DNA of 64,000 nucleotides from Marinomonas shanghaiensis (GTDB taxonomy: Bacteria; Pseudomonadota; Gammaproteobacteria; Pseudomonadales; Marinomonadaceae): NCBI RefSeq assembly GCF_003259175.1, contig NZ_QGOK01000003.1:1-64000 (forward strand), written 5' to 3'. The notes beneath the pieces were generated by a model, which made no database searches, was not told where the DNA came from, and was given only the letters and a program-made list of their open reading frames with translations. A program made the position numbers and the translations under genes. Shown one piece after another: positions 35,037-44,960 of this stretch. Each line of letters opens with the position of its first letter. The stretch's first letter is position 1.

Positions 35037-35777
35037 ATGTTGGATGATCAATCAAGACAATTTTTTCAAAATTGGTACAAAACGAACCTAGGCGAGAGCG
35101 TGTTGCAGTTAGAGCGCAATGAGGTCGCAGCGGAACTCGATTCAGCGGTAGGTTACTATCTCGTCACACAATCACCGCTTAAAGATTTTTCTCTGCGGGA
35201 CCATCGTTTGCGAGAAAGTATTTTAATAGCGCCTACTTTAGAGTTTGGTGCTCCGTCAAATACGGTGGTCGCGAGGGCCAGTGAGTTGCCTTTTGAAGCC
35301 GATGGCGTAGATGTCCATGTTTTTCACCATACTTTGGATATTTCGGCAACGCCTCACGATGATTTGCGAGAAGCAGCAAGAACCTTATTGCCAAGTGGGA
35401 AGTTAATCATTATTGGCTTTAACCCTTGGAGTGTCTGGGGATTTTGTCGTGTGTTTTCAAAAAAAGTGAAAGCGCCATGGTGTGGTCATTTTATTGCCCA
35501 TCAGCGATTAGAGGATTGGCTAAAAGTAGCGGGTCTCACCTTGGAAACAAAGCGCTTTGTGTATTATCAACCGCCATTACAAAGTGGCAAATGGCGATCG
35601 CGTTTTGCTTGGGTGGATCGCATGTTTAAGCCGCTTAAGCTGCCCTTTAGCGGCATTTATGTCATGGTGGCAACAAAGCAAGTAAAACGCTTTATTCCAC
35701 TAAAACCTCGTTGGTCTGGGGCTAGAGTCCGAGTGCCGCCTTTAACGAAACCAACAGTAAAAGAGATGAAAGAGTGA
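35037..35777 (+). CDS. SAM-dependent methyltransferase (YafS-like)
   Basis: The ATG at 35037 ([14 protein letters not shown]) gives 246 residues; an upstream GTG at 34983 is open but less likely. [21 protein letters not shown] corresponds to the motif around the catalytic cleft in class I methyltransferases, and [16 protein letters not shown] is the typical later strand. The N-terminal SAM-binding GxGxG loop is weak. Position between gloB and rnhA matches E. coli yafS. The substrate is unknown. Its stop overlaps the rnhA start by four bases. Confidence 0.82.
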   Translation: MLDDQSRQFFQNWYKTNLGESVLQLERNEVAAELDSAVGYYLVTQSPLKDFSLRDHRLRESILIAPTLEFGAPSNTVVARASELPFEADGVDVHVFHHTLDISATPHDDLREAARTLLPSGKLIIIGFNPWSVWGFCRVFSKKVKAPWCGHFIAHQRLEDWLKVAGLTLETKRFVYYQPPLQSGKWRSRFAWVDRMFKPLKLPFSGIYVMVATKQVKRFIPLKPRWSGARVRVPPLTKPTVKEMKE

Positions 35778-36217
35778 AAAAGGTTGTAATGTACACAGAC
35801 GGTGCTTGTAAGGGAAATCCTGGTATTGGTGGTTGGGGAGCTTGGCTAACCTTTGGCGAGCATGAAAAACGTTTATGTGGTGGTGAGCAGGATACGACAA
35901 ATAATCGTATGGAGCTCATGGGAGCAATAGAAGGGTTACGAGCATTAAAAGAAAAATGTGCGGTGACTTTGTATACGGACTCTTCCTATGTGCAAAAGGG
36001 CATCACCGAATGGCTAGCTGGCTGGAAACGAAAAGGGTGGATGACGGCCTCTAAACAGCCTGTAAAAAATAAAGACCTCTGGCAGGCCTTAGACGAACAA
36101 TGCCAGTACCATGAAGTGACATGGAAATGGGTGAAAGGTCACGCGGGCATTGAAGGTAATGAAATTGCGGATCAATTGGCAAATAAAGGCATTGAGGAAT
36201 TAAGGGCGCTATCATGA
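35774..36217 (+). CDS. rnhA: Ribonuclease HI
   Basis: The protein has 147 residues and starts with [20 protein letters not shown] with Asp9, [20 protein letters not shown] and [10 protein letters not shown] contain the four acidic metal ligands, and the handle region [13 protein letters not shown] is present. It degrades RNA in RNA-DNA hybrids. The start overlaps the preceding stop and the end overlaps the dnaQ start (ATGA), so the three genes form one operon. Confidence 0.95.
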   Translation: MKKVVMYTDGACKGNPGIGGWGAWLTFGEHEKRLCGGEQDTTNNRMELMGAIEGLRALKEKCAVTLYTDSSYVQKGITEWLAGWKRKGWMTASKQPVKNKDLWQALDEQCQYHEVTWKWVKGHAGIEGNEIADQLANKGIEELRALS

Positions 36218-36927
36218 GACAGGTTGTGCTGGATACAGAAACAACGGGTATCGACCCAAAACAAGGGCATCGAATTATCGAAATTGGTTGTGTGGAAATG
36301 ATTGGTCGTAAGTTAACCAATCGGCATTTTCATGTTTATATCAATCCGGACAGGGAGGTAGAAGAAGAGGCCTTTCGGGTTCACGGGATCAGTAATGAAT
36401 TTCTTGCTGATAAACCTCGCTTTCATGAGATTGCTCAAGAGTTTTTCGATTTTATCAAAGGTGCTGAACTGATTATCCATAACGCGCCATTCGATATTGG
36501 CTTTATGGACCACGAGTTTGCACGCATTGGCGGCTATCCAAAAACAGCAGAGGTATGTGGTGTCTTCGACAGCCTAGTGTATGCTCGCAAGAAACACCCT
36601 GGGCAGAAAAATAACCTCGATATTTTATGTAAGCGTTATGGTATTGATAACTCCCATCGAGAATTACACGGAGCCTTATTAGACTCGGAAATTCTTGCTG
36701 ATGTGTATCTACTGATGACGGGGGGGCAGACCAGTTTGGGGCTTGCTACTCATGCGGACTCAGACAGCAAAGAAGAGGGTGGCGTGGAAGCCATTCGTCG
36801 TTTTTCAGCTAATCGCCCAGCGCTAAAAATTATCCGTGCCAGCGAGAGCGAACTAAAAGCGCATGAAGAGCGTTTGGACTTAATCGACAAAAAATCGGGT
36901 CAGTCTCTCTGGCGAATTAAACATTAG
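36214..36927 (+). CDS. dnaQ: DNA polymerase III epsilon subunit
   Basis: The protein has 237 residues. ExoI VLDTETTG (Asp7, Glu9), Exo[15 protein letters not shown] and Exo[18 protein letters not shown] (His and Asp) identify the 3'-5' proofreading exonuclease of the DnaQ/DEDDh type. The C-terminal part should bind the alpha subunit. It overlaps the end of rnhA by four bases and is followed by a strong terminator. Confidence 0.95.
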   Translation: MRQVVLDTETTGIDPKQGHRIIEIGCVEMIGRKLTNRHFHVYINPDREVEEEAFRVHGISNEFLADKPRFHEIAQEFFDFIKGAELIIHNAPFDIGFMDHEFARIGGYPKTAEVCGVFDSLVYARKKHPGQKNNLDILCKRYGIDNSHRELHGALLDSEILADVYLLMTGGQTSLGLATHADSDSKEEGGVEAIRRFSANRPALKIIRASESELKAHEERLDLIDKKSGQSLWRIKH

Positions 36928-36971
36928 CAAACAGAAAAAAACATCAATGTAAAAGCCCAGCAAACCTAATA

Positions 36972-37020
36972 AAAAAAGAACCCCCAATCTTTGGTTCAAC
37001 AGATTGGGGGGTTCTTTTTT
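36972..37020. terminator. Strong terminator between dnaQ and nhaB
   Basis: GAACCCCCAATCT pairs with AGATTGGGGGGTTC (one extra G) around a 10-base loop. A runs precede and T runs follow, so it should act in both directions between these convergent genes. Confidence 0.9.
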
Positions 37021-37067
37021 GTTGGTAGTATGATTTTATGTGGCTTATTGATTCATCAAAAAGCGTA

Positions 37068-38570
37068 TTACAATAGGTAAACTACACATAATCCGCCAAC
37101 GATGCTCAATACTATCGTATAGGGAAGAGCCATCCACACCATCTTGCCGTATGACAAACGTAATAGTGGTGCAATCGCAGAAGTTAATAGAAACAAGAAA
37201 GCGGCTTGACCGTTTGGCGTGGCAACACTGGGTAAGTTTGTGCCTGTATTGACGGCGACTGCTAAGGTGTCAAAATGTTCTCGAGTAATGGTACCAGCAT
37301 CCAGTGCGGCTTTGATTTCATTGATATAGACAGTGGCTACAAAAACGTTATCACTAATAGCAGACAATAAGCCATTGGCAATAAAGAGCATGATAGGCTG
37401 ACGATCTGTAGGCATCTGTAGCACTATGTCAATAACGGGCTGGAATAAATGCTGGGAGTGTATTACTGAAACCACAGTAAAAAATACCACTAATAATGCC
37501 GTAAAAGGTAGTGACTCCTCAAAGGCATGACCAATACGGTGTTCTTCAATAATGCCATTAAATGAGGTGAGTAAGACGATCACCATCAAACCAACCAGTC
37601 CTACTTCTGCAACATGGAAAGCAAGAGACAGAACGAGAATAATAGCAACGATGCCTTGAACAATAAGTTGTGCTTTGATTTTATGTGTGTGTTTTTGACT
37701 TTCTTCTTTTTCAAAATTGTTAAGAATGTCACGAACGGTATCGGGTAGCTGAGCACCATAGTCAAACCAAGCTGTTTTTTCTAATACGACGACCGTCAGT
37801 AGGCCACAGATCAAAACTGGCATGGAAACGGGGGCCACATTGAGGAAGAACTCCCCGAAGTTCCAACCAGCCACTTTCGCAATCAGTAAATTTTGTGGTT
37901 CACCGACTAACGTGGCGACGCCACCAAGAGCGGTACCAACCGCACCGTGCATTAATAAATCTCGTAAAAAAGAACGAAATTCGTTTAGGTCTTCGGCATT
38001 CACGGGCAAAATGGAGTCGTCCGTGCCATGGTCATGATTCTTATTAGAGCTCTGTCCGGAAGCGGCTTTGTGATAAACCGAATAGAAACCAACACCAACA
38101 CTGATTAGAACCGCTGTGACCGTTAAGGCATCTAAGAAAGCAGACAGTAGGGCTGCAGAAAAACTAAAAATCAACGATATGACGATCTTAGATTTTACTT
38201 TCACCAAAAGTTTATTAAAGATAAACAGCAGCATGTCTTTCATAAAGTAAATGCCAGCGACCATAAACATAAGCAGTAAAATCACTTCAATGTTATGGGA
38301 CACTTCAGCGTAGACGCCTTCTGGTGAAGTTAGCCCAAGAACGACGGCTTCAATGGCAAGCAGTCCACCTGGTTGCAATGGATAGCACTTTAGGGCCATG
38401 GCCAAAGTAAAAATGAATTCAATAATCAGTAGCCAACCTGCAACAAAGGGCCCCAACACCACTAAGACGATCGGGTTGATGATTAAAAACGCTAAGATTA
38501 TTTGTTTGTACCACAGTGGCGATGCACCGAGGAAATTTCTTCCTAGCGCTTGAGACAGAGAGGCTTTCAT
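37068..38570 (-). CDS. nhaB: Na+/H+ antiporter NhaB
   Basis: The protein has 500 residues and about 12 membrane helices. The start [22 protein letters not shown] and the motif [23 protein letters not shown] are characteristic of NhaB. It expels Na+ in exchange for H+, keeping cytoplasmic sodium low; Na+-NQR at 45 kb does the same by respiration. It is monocistronic. A perfect inverted repeat lies 38 bases before its start and may regulate it. Confidence 0.94.
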   Translation of the reverse strand: MKASLSQALGRNFLGASPLWYKQIILAFLIINPIVLVVLGPFVAGWLLIIEFIFTLAMALKCYPLQPGGLLAIEAVVLGLTSPEGVYAEVSHNIEVILLLMFMVAGIYFMKDMLLFIFNKLLVKVKSKIVISLIFSFSAALLSAFLDALTVTAVLISVGVGFYSVYHKAASGQSSNKNHDHGTDDSILPVNAEDLNEFRSFLRDLLMHGAVGTALGGVATLVGEPQNLLIAKVAGWNFGEFFLNVAPVSMPVLICGLLTVVVLEKTAWFDYGAQLPDTVRDILNNFEKEESQKHTHKIKAQLIVQGIVAIILVLSLAFHVAEVGLVGLMVIVLLTSFNGIIEEHRIGHAFEESLPFTALLVVFFTVVSVIHSQHLFQPVIDIVLQMPTDRQPIMLFIANGLLSAISDNVFVATVYINEIKAALDAGTITREHFDTLAVAVNTGTNLPSVATPNGQAAFLFLLTSAIAPLLRLSYGKMVWMALPYTIVLSIVGGLCVVYLL

Positions 38571-38607
38571 TGATTACTCCTTTTAGGAAAACACTGAAAA
38601 TGTGCAA

Positions 38608-38664
38608 AAAATTAACAAGATTTTTCTGTTTTGCGTGGTGAAACAAAAAAATCTTGTTAATTTT
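38608..38664. promoter_or_regulatory. Perfect 18-bp inverted repeat in the nhaB-sohB spacer
   Basis: AAAATTAACAAGATTTTT at 38608-38625 is mirrored exactly by its reverse complement at 38647-38664, with a 21-base spacer. The spacer has no gene. It lies 38 bases before nhaB and about 160 bases before sohB, so it could be a regulator site or a hairpin in the nhaB leader. Confidence 0.6.
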
Positions 38665-38823
38665 CTTATGTTTTAGACTAGAAAATATCCAAGAGTGATC
38701 GAAGTGTGCAGATAATAAGGCATATGCTTGACAGTATCTATAGTGAAATATCAGTAAATATGATTGTTATTTGTAAAAATATCCCCAATATGCCAAGAAC
38801 TTATGATTATTTAGAGGAAACAA

Positions 38824-39873
38824 ATGTTGGAATTTTTAACTGACTATGCCGGATTTTTACTGAAACTCATCAGTGTTGCTGTGGTGATTGGTTTTTTGTT
38901 AGCCATGATGGCAAGTGGCAAGCGTAAAGCACAGCCAGGCAGCTTATCTATTACTAAATTAAACGAAACTTATGACGCCATGAAGGCGGAGTTGGACCGT
39001 CAACTAATCGATAAAAAAACGTTAAAGAGCCTTGAAAAAGAGAAGAAGAAAAAAGAAAAGCTAGAGAAAAAAGCTCAGAAAAAAGCGCCTAAAGATGCTG
39101 ATGCCAAAGAAGAGGCCAAGAAGCGAGTGTATGTGTTGGATTTTGATGGCGACATCAAAGCCTCCGCGGTAGAAACAATGCGAGAAGAGATAACCGCGAT
39201 TCTAAGCATCGCCAAACCGCAGGATGAAGTGGTTGTGCGTTTAGAAAGTGGTGGTGGTGTGGTGCACGGTTATGGTTTAGCAGCATCCCAATTACAACGT
39301 ATTCGAGAAGCGAAGATTCCCTTGACGATTTGCGTCGATAAAGTCGCTGCCAGTGGTGGTTATATGATGGCTTGTGTAGCTGATAAAATCATTGCCGCGC
39401 CTTTTGCTATTTTGGGCTCTATTGGCGTGGTCGCGCAAATACCAAACCTGCACCGTTTGTTGGACAAAAGCCTTATTGATGTAGAGTTGCACACAGCGGG
39501 TCGATACAAGCGTACGTTGACTATGTTGGGCGAAAATACCGATGAAGGTCGTGAAAAATTTAAGCAAGATTTAGAAGATACACATGACCTTTTTAAACGT
39601 TTTGTGTCTGGACAGCGTCCACAGTTGGATATTGAAAGTATTGCCACAGGGGAAACTTGGTATGGTTCGGAAGCTCTGGACAATAAATTAGTCGATGTTG
39701 TAATGACCAGTGACGCTTATTTGGTTTCTCATTATGAGACAGCAGAAGTGGTTCGTTTAGCATACAAACAGCCAAAAGGTATGGCAGAGCGTTTAGGCTT
39801 GTCATTCTTTTCAGTGATCGAACAGAAAGCCGTTGCTTGGGTGGGGAAATTAGCTCAGTCACGCGGTTATTAG
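38824..39873 (+). CDS. sohB: Probable inner-membrane protease SohB
   Basis: The protein has 349 residues and belongs to the S49 (protease IV) family. A first membrane helix (~10-28) is followed by a Lys/Glu-rich region (~55-100), then YVLDFDGDIKAS, RLESGGGVVHGYGLAASQL and VDKVAASGGYMMACVADKI with the catalytic Ser. The Lys of the Ser-Lys dyad lies downstream. AGAGGA precedes the ATG. A strong terminator follows. Substrates are unknown. Confidence 0.92.
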   Translation: MLEFLTDYAGFLLKLISVAVVIGFLLAMMASGKRKAQPGSLSITKLNETYDAMKAELDRQLIDKKTLKSLEKEKKKKEKLEKKAQKKAPKDADAKEEAKKRVYVLDFDGDIKASAVETMREEITAILSIAKPQDEVVVRLESGGGVVHGYGLAASQLQRIREAKIPLTICVDKVAASGGYMMACVADKIIAAPFAILGSIGVVAQIPNLHRLLDKSLIDVELHTAGRYKRTLTMLGENTDEGREKFKQDLEDTHDLFKRFVSGQRPQLDIESIATGETWYGSEALDNKLVDVVMTSDAYLVSHYETAEVVRLAYKQPKGMAERLGLSFFSVIEQKAVAWVGKLAQSRGY

Positions 39874-39887
39874 ACTGTTTTTGAGCC

Positions 39888-39922
39888 AATAAAAAGGAGC
39901 CTGCTTTTGGCTCCTTTTTATT
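39888..39922. terminator. Bidirectional terminator between sohB and csiV
   Basis: AATAAAAAGGAGCC and GGCTCCTTTTTATT form a perfect 14-bp stem around a 7-base loop between convergent genes. Confidence 0.92.
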
Positions 39923-39968
39923 GACACTAAGTGTGCTAGTGGTTGGTCAGTGTGGGGACACTTATACT

Positions 39969-40706
39969 CTATGGCGTCTTCGTGTTGTAAGTCAGGCTTC
40001 TTTCTGCTTCCGGTGTGGTTGCCTGAAAGGCCATTGCTTGCTCCACTTCGATCGGTTCAAAATAGAGCAATGTGCCTATCGTTGGATGATCTAAGTAGTT
40101 AACTTTTTTACTGGCAGTTCTATTGGTTTGATGTAATTTCAGTACCATCGTTGGAGTTAATTCTGTCGCATCTGTCGTTGACGGTAGCATTGGCGATGCT
40201 GGGCTATTTTTATCCTGAAGAGCTGCAGCTGTTTGTTGAGTGCGACCAAATAAGTAATGCTGGTAGCGTATGTCTGACTCCAAATAACGCCCTAGTGTGA
40301 TGGTGATATTACCTGTCAAAACTGGATAGCCATTTTCATTTTGCTGACTGACAAAACTTTTATTGATGGTGTCTCCTGGTCGCTTAAAGAGGAGTGTCCA
40401 TTTTTGATTGGCAAGAATCTTTACCTGACGACCCAGTCTTCTTTCGATATTGCCAAAAGGTGATGCTTGGCTATTGCTGCGGCTATTTCCGGCGCCATCA
40501 TTGGCGGCTGGGAAGCGAACGAGGCGATCTGTAGACAGTATGTTTTTATAACTTACCTGCTCGCTTGATTGGCCTTCAGGCCACATAAAAGTAACAACAT
40601 ACACTTCGTAGGCCTTGGCACTATTGGGAGAAAAGTCATTCTCTTCTGCATATAGGGCAGTATTCAATAATACCAAAGATATAAACGTCACAATTAAAGC
40701 TTTCAA
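39969..40706 (-). CDS. csiV: CsiV family protein
   Basis: The protein has 245 residues with a Sec signal peptide (MKALIVTFISLVLLNTALYAE, split as MKALIVTFIS and LVLLNTALYA). The start is TTG at 40706, overlapping the mfd stop by four bases. AYEVYVVTFMW near the start, LLFKRPGD, LTGNITITLGRYLESDIRYQHYLF-like stretches and the position directly after mfd match the CsiV family, which is described as periplasmic and peptidoglycan-binding. Family membership is supported mainly by context and overall pattern. Confidence 0.72.
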   Translation of the reverse strand: MKALIVTFISLVLLNTALYAEENDFSPNSAKAYEVYVVTFMWPEGQSSEQVSYKNILSTDRLVRFPAANDGAGNSRSNSQASPFGNIERRLGRQVKILANQKWTLLFKRPGDTINKSFVSQQNENGYPVLTGNITITLGRYLESDIRYQHYLFGRTQQTAAALQDKNSPASPMLPSTTDATELTPTMVLKLHQTNRTASKKVNYLDHPTIGTLLYFEPIEVEQAMAFQATTPEAERSLTYNTKTP

Positions 40707-43700
40707 TGTAGTAATTCCAAGGTCATTGTTGTTTGCTGGAAACGCTCTTCTGCGCTGCCCATTGGTGCTAAAAACTTCAAGGTATCAGAGCCTGCTAGTT
40801 TATACACATCGGGCTTGGTCTGAATGAGTCTAATGAGTTTCATTGGATCCACAGGCGTTTTGCTATTAAAGGTGATTTTACCTTCTTTTGCATTGGCTTC
40901 AATCTTATTGATGCCAAGGCTTTCTGCTTTCAGTTTCAGCTCTGTTTGGCGGAACAGATTTTTTGTCGCATCTGGCAGCAGTCCAAAGCGGTCTATCATT
41001 TCCACTTGTAGATCTTTCAGCTCGTCACTTACTTTTGCACTGGCAATGCGTTTATACAGAATAAGGCGGGAATGTACATCACCTAAATAATCTTCAGGTA
41101 TGAGTGCAGGTACCCGTAAGTTAACATCGGTTTGAGCGGGGGAGGTGATGTCAATATCAGGCGACTCGCCATTTTTCAGGGATTTGACCGCTCTGTCTAG
41201 CATATCCATAAACAACGCAAACCCAACATGCTCAATGTGTCCACTCTGACCGTCACCTAAGAGCTCGCCTGTCCCCCTGATCTCTAAGTCGTGTGTGGCC
41301 AGCGTGAAGCCAGCACCGAGTTTGTCGGCCAGCATGATGGCTTCTAAGCGCTTTTCGGCGTCGCTGGTCACCTTGCGGTCATGTGGTGTGAGTAGGTAGG
41401 CGTAAGCTTGATGATGAGATCGACCAACGCGTCCACGTAATTGGTGCAATTGTGCCAGGCCAAACTTATCCGCACGTTCAATGATAATGGTATTTGCGTT
41501 GGGTATGTCGATACCCGTTTCTATGATGGTTGAACAAACGAGCACGTTAGCGCGTTTGTGGTAAAAATCAGACATGACTTGTTCCAATTCTCTTTCACGC
41601 ATCTGTCCATGGCCTACAATCACGCGAGCTTCTGGTATTAACGCTTCCAATTCTTCTGCCGTTTTTTGAATGGTTTGGACTTCATTGTGCAGATAATACA
41701 CCTGTCCCCCACGATGCAGTTCTCGCAAAATGGCTTCTTTAATCTGATGCTCTTCTTTTTGTTTGACAAACGTTTTAACGGACAACCGCTTGGCGGGTGG
41801 TGTGGCGATAATCGATAAATCCCGAATACCAGATAACGACATGTTTAATGTTCTAGGAATCGGTGTGGCCGTCAGTGTCAATATGTCGACTTCTGCTCGC
41901 AACGCTTTGAATTGTTCTTTTTGCTTGACCCCAAAACGATGCTCTTCATCGATAATAACCAAGCCTAAGTTCGCAAATTTAATATCGCTTTGGATGAGCT
42001 TATGAGTGCCGACCACGATATCGGCCTTGCCAGATTCTAAGCGATCAATCGAGGTGTTGGATTGTTTACCTGAGCGGAAGCGAGATAGCAACTCGATTTC
42101 CACAGGCCAATCCGCAAAGCGGTCACAAAAATTCTCGTAGTGCTGTTGAGCGAGTAGGGTGGTTGGAACGAGTACGGCTACTTGCTTGCCATCTTGCACC
42201 GCAAGAAAGGCCGCGCGCATGGCAACTTCTGTTTTACCAAATCCCACATCCCCACAAACTAAGCGATCCATCGGTTTTTTAGCGGACATGTCACGCATAA
42301 CCGCATCAATGGCCATTTGTTGGTCGGGGGTTTCCTCGAATGGAAAACCCGCGGAGAATAGCTCGTACTGATCGTCGGGCTTGGCAAAGGCATGGCCTAC
42401 TTTCGCCTCACGCTTGGCGTATATTTCTAGCAGTTCGGCCGCGGTATCACGCGCCTTTTCAGCGGCTTTTTGTTTCGCGACGCTCCATTTGTCTGTGCCA
42501 AGCTTGTGCAGTGGTGCGGTGTCTTCGTCGGCACCCGTGTAACGTGAAATTAACTGCAGTGAGGATACTGGAACATAGAGTTTGGCATCATTGGCATAGC
42601 CAAGGGTGAGTAGTTCTGTTTCCTGTCCATCAATTTCTAGGTTGGTGAGACCAAGGTAGCGGCCTACACCATGGTCGATATGTACCACGGGCGCGTTTAA
42701 TCTCAGCTCAGTGAGGTTTCTAATGATGGCGTCTTCGCTGATATTGTTTTGCTTGTTGCGTCGACGGTGTTGAGAAACGCGTTCACCTAGTATTTCGCTT
42801 TCTGGAATAAGGGCCAATTCATCATTAATAATGAAACCGCGACCAATGCTGCCTTCAGTGATGGCGAGTGACTTCGTTGATTTGGTAAAGGCTTCCCAGC
42901 CATCCACTTGCTTAGGCTTAATGTTGTACTTTTTAAGCAAGTCGAGCAGTGCTTCTCGGCGGCCTGCAGACTCCGCCACAATGAGCACTCTCGCGGTTGT
43001 TTTCGTGAGGAAGTTTTGCAATTTACTCAGTGGTTGCTCTGCTCTAGAGTCAATTTTGACTGCATCAAGCGCGCGGTAGGCGGAATGCTCTCCAGCGGCA
43101 GAAAAAATAACGTTGGTGTATTGTTTGAGTTGCCCAAATAGCTCGTCTTCTATTAGGCAGATCTCATCAGGCCTTAATATTGGGCGTTCAATATTATAAT
43201 TGAGTGACTCATGCCGGCTGCGAAAATCCAATTGTATACTGGCAAGTTGCTCGTGAAAGTTATCTGCTCGAATGATCAAGGTGTTGTCAGGAAGGTAGTC
43301 AAAAACGCTTGCTGTTTGTTCGAAAAACAAAGGCAGGTAGTACTCTATGCCAGCGGGAATAATGCCGCTGGAAATGTCTTGGTAAATCGGGCTTGAAAGT
43401 GGGTTTGTGTCAAAACGTTCTCGAAAAGCTTGGCGAAATTGCTGAATGCCTTGAGGTGTGGTTGGAAACTCCTTCGCTGGCAGCATTTTTATTTCTGATA
43501 CCTTATTGATGCTGCGTTGCGTTTCTGGATCGAACCAGCGGATAGAGTCTATGTCGTTATCAAACCAATCAATGCGAATGGGGTTTTCAGCCCCCATAGG
43601 GTATACATCCATTAGAGCACCGCGAATAGCATACTCGCCGTGTTCATGAACGTTTTCTACGTTTAAATACCCTGCATTTGTGAGTTTACGAGACAAGTCT

Positions 43701-44116
43701 TCGAGTGGGAGTTCTTGTCCTTCTTTTAAGTGAAAGCGTTGCGCATCTAAATGTTGTTTGGGGCACAAGCGCGTTAAACAGGACGCCACCGTGGTCAATA
43801 CGATAGGTTGTTTTGTTTCAGTGAGTTTTGCCAACGTTTCTAGGCGTTGGGAAATGATGTCTTGGTGAGGGGAGAAGGCATCGTACGGCAAGGTTTCCCA
43901 ATCACTGAACCTGAGTATTTCACGTTTGTTTTGATTCAGAAACAGTATTTCATCTTCAAGCTCATTTAGTTCAGCCACCGTGTTGACCATATAAAGAATG
44001 GGCAATTTGTGTTGAGAGGCGATAGCAAGTAGCTGCAAGGCTTTACGACTACCATCTAAGCCACTAATGACATTTTTGAAGCCGGGTTTTAGGGTGATTG
44101 ATACAGTTTCTGACAT
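40703..44116 (-). CDS. mfd: Transcription-repair coupling factor Mfd
   Basis: The protein has 1137 residues. The N-terminal UvrB-like module, the RNA polymerase-interacting domain (VVHIDHGVGRYLGL), and the translocase with Walker A CGDVGFGKTEVA, DEEHRFG and the TRG-like C-terminal region are all present. Mfd removes RNA polymerase stalled at lesions and recruits UvrA. Length matches the family. It is followed by csiV with a four-base overlap and preceded by folX at 7 bases, forming an operon folX-mfd-csiV. Confidence 0.95.
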   Translation of the reverse strand: MSETVSITLKPGFKNVISGLDGSRKALQLLAIASQHKLPILYMVNTVAELNELEDEILFLNQNKREILRFSDWETLPYDAFSPHQDIISQRLETLAKLTETKQPIVLTTVASCLTRLCPKQHLDAQRFHLKEGQELPLEDLSRKLTNAGYLNVENVHEHGEYAIRGALMDVYPMGAENPIRIDWFDNDIDSIRWFDPETQRSINKVSEIKMLPAKEFPTTPQGIQQFRQAFRERFDTNPLSSPIYQDISSGIIPAGIEYYLPLFFEQTASVFDYLPDNTLIIRADNFHEQLASIQLDFRSRHESLNYNIERPILRPDEICLIEDELFGQLKQYTNVIFSAAGEHSAYRALDAVKIDSRAEQPLSKLQNFLTKTTARVLIVAESAGRREALLDLLKKYNIKPKQVDGWEAFTKSTKSLAITEGSIGRGFIINDELALIPESEILGERVSQHRRRNKQNNISEDAIIRNLTELRLNAPVVHIDHGVGRYLGLTNLEIDGQETELLTLGYANDAKLYVPVSSLQLISRYTGADEDTAPLHKLGTDKWSVAKQKAAEKARDTAAELLEIYAKREAKVGHAFAKPDDQYELFSAGFPFEETPDQQMAIDAVMRDMSAKKPMDRLVCGDVGFGKTEVAMRAAFLAVQDGKQVAVLVPTTLLAQQHYENFCDRFADWPVEIELLSRFRSGKQSNTSIDRLESGKADIVVGTHKLIQSDIKFANLGLVIIDEEHRFGVKQKEQFKALRAEVDILTLTATPIPRTLNMSLSGIRDLSIIATPPAKRLSVKTFVKQKEEHQIKEAILRELHRGGQVYYLHNEVQTIQKTAEELEALIPEARVIVGHGQMRERELEQVMSDFYHKRANVLVCSTIIETGIDIPNANTIIIERADKFGLAQLHQLRGRVGRSHHQAYAYLLTPHDRKVTSDAEKRLEAIMLADKLGAGFTLATHDLEIRGTGELLGDGQSGHIEHVGFALFMDMLDRAVKSLKNGESPDIDITSPAQTDVNLRVPALIPEDYLGDVHSRLILYKRIASAKVSDELKDLQVEMIDRFGLLPDATKNLFRQTELKLKAESLGINKIEANAKEGKITFNSKTPVDPMKLIRLIQTKPDVYKLAGSDTLKFLAPMGSAEERFQQTTMTLELLH

Positions 44117-44123
44117 GTTAGGC

Positions 44124-44492
44124 TTATTGTTCTCTAGTGGCGGACAGTGTTAATGAAACAGAGTCGGCGAAACGTAAGGCATGCGGTTTTGCGACTTCCA
44201 CTTTGGCAAAAGTAACATGACTGGAAGACATGCAAAGTTCCAGTAGGTCTGCGGTTAATTTTTCAAGCAGTAAAAAACGGTTGTTTTCAGTGTGTGCGAT
44301 CATTTCTTTGCAAATAGTTCTGTAGTTGACGGCATTTTCTACGTTGTCTGTGTCATAGGCTTGGGAGGCTGGGTAATGTATCCAGGCATTGATTACCACG
44401 TCCTGCTTATTTTGTTTTTCTGATTCATTGAATCCAATATAGGTTCTTAAGCGTAAGTTTTTAATATGAATTTGAGCTTCTGGTTTGATCAT
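44124..44492 (-). CDS. folX: Dihydroneopterin triphosphate 2'-epimerase (FolX)
   Basis: The protein has 122 residues of the FolB/FolX tunnelling fold. IHIKNLRLRTYIGF, NYRTICKEMIAHTENNRFLLLEKLTADLL and KPHALRFADSVSLTLS are closest to FolX of E. coli rather than FolB. It epimerises dihydroneopterin triphosphate and may also act as an aldolase. It is the first gene of a minus-strand operon with mfd and csiV, divergent from the nqr operon. Confidence 0.9.
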   Translation of the reverse strand: MIKPEAQIHIKNLRLRTYIGFNESEKQNKQDVVINAWIHYPASQAYDTDNVENAVNYRTICKEMIAHTENNRFLLLEKLTADLLELCMSSSHVTFAKVEVAKPHALRFADSVSLTLSATREQ

Positions 44493-44766
44493 CGATGTGC
44501 TTCCGTGTTTTTGAGCCTATTCATGAGTTAGGCGATATTGTGTCGTTTTCAATAGGATATGGCAACCGACTAAAGTACGTCGAAGCTTTACATTTGGATC
44601 GTCTTTTTCCGATTTAATTTATGAAAGTGATGAAGAGGGGCTAAGTTGTCTTCAATCATGTAATAAAATAACAAAAAAAAGTATTTTTTTATGGCTACAC
44701 ACCAGCCAATAAGGAGCAAGATGTGCTTTTAAGTAAAAGTTGGTGCTTAAAGTCCGCTTCATGAGC

Positions 44767-44795
44767 TGGTCAATGGGGGGAATGATCTTTATAAT
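44767..44795 (+). promoter_or_regulatory. Probable sigma-70 promoter of the nqr operon
   Basis: TGGTCA (44767-44772) and a perfect TATAAT (44790-44795) are separated by 17 bases. The -10 lies 140 bases before nqrA, leaving a long leader with a small ORF. Confidence 0.55.
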
Positions 44796-44882
44796 ACGTC
44801 GGTTTTTTGGTGAAGTGAGTTTGCGTTTTACAATTATCTTAAGATTGATTGTTCGCTCATGCATGTTTTCCCGGAGGGGGGG

Positions 44883-44960
44883 ATGAGCATTACGCATTAC
44901 GCTTTTTGTGTTCAATTTATTGTTGGGCAGAACATATGTATAAAATTACAAAAGGCCTAG
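44883..44960 (+). CDS. Putative nqr leader ORF overlapping the nqrA start
   Basis: GGAGGGGGGG runs directly into ATG at 44883, the strongest Shine-Dalgarno in the area. It opens a 25-codon frame ([16 protein letters not shown], then NICIKLQKA) that ends with TAG at 44960, past the nqrA start at 44936 and in a different frame. nqrA itself has only a weak ribosome binding site. This fits a leader peptide that controls nqrA translation, but coincidence is possible. Confidence 0.35.
   Translation: MSITHYAFCVQFIVGQNICIKLQKA

Noticed and set aside
39292..39889. Overlapping minus-strand ORFs within sohB
   Set aside because: They are antisense shadows of the conserved sohB gene; their sequence follows the codon pattern of SohB.
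44652..44915. Minus-strand ORF between folX and nqrA
   Set aside because: It covers the nqr promoter and leader, is Lys/Ile-rich without family features and has no supporting signals.
44849..44935. N-terminal extension of NqrA in the same frame
   Set aside because: The extension is Cys/His-rich and unlike NqrA, while the family sequence starts at ATG 44936. The upstream part also contains the leader and Shine-Dalgarno of another frame.
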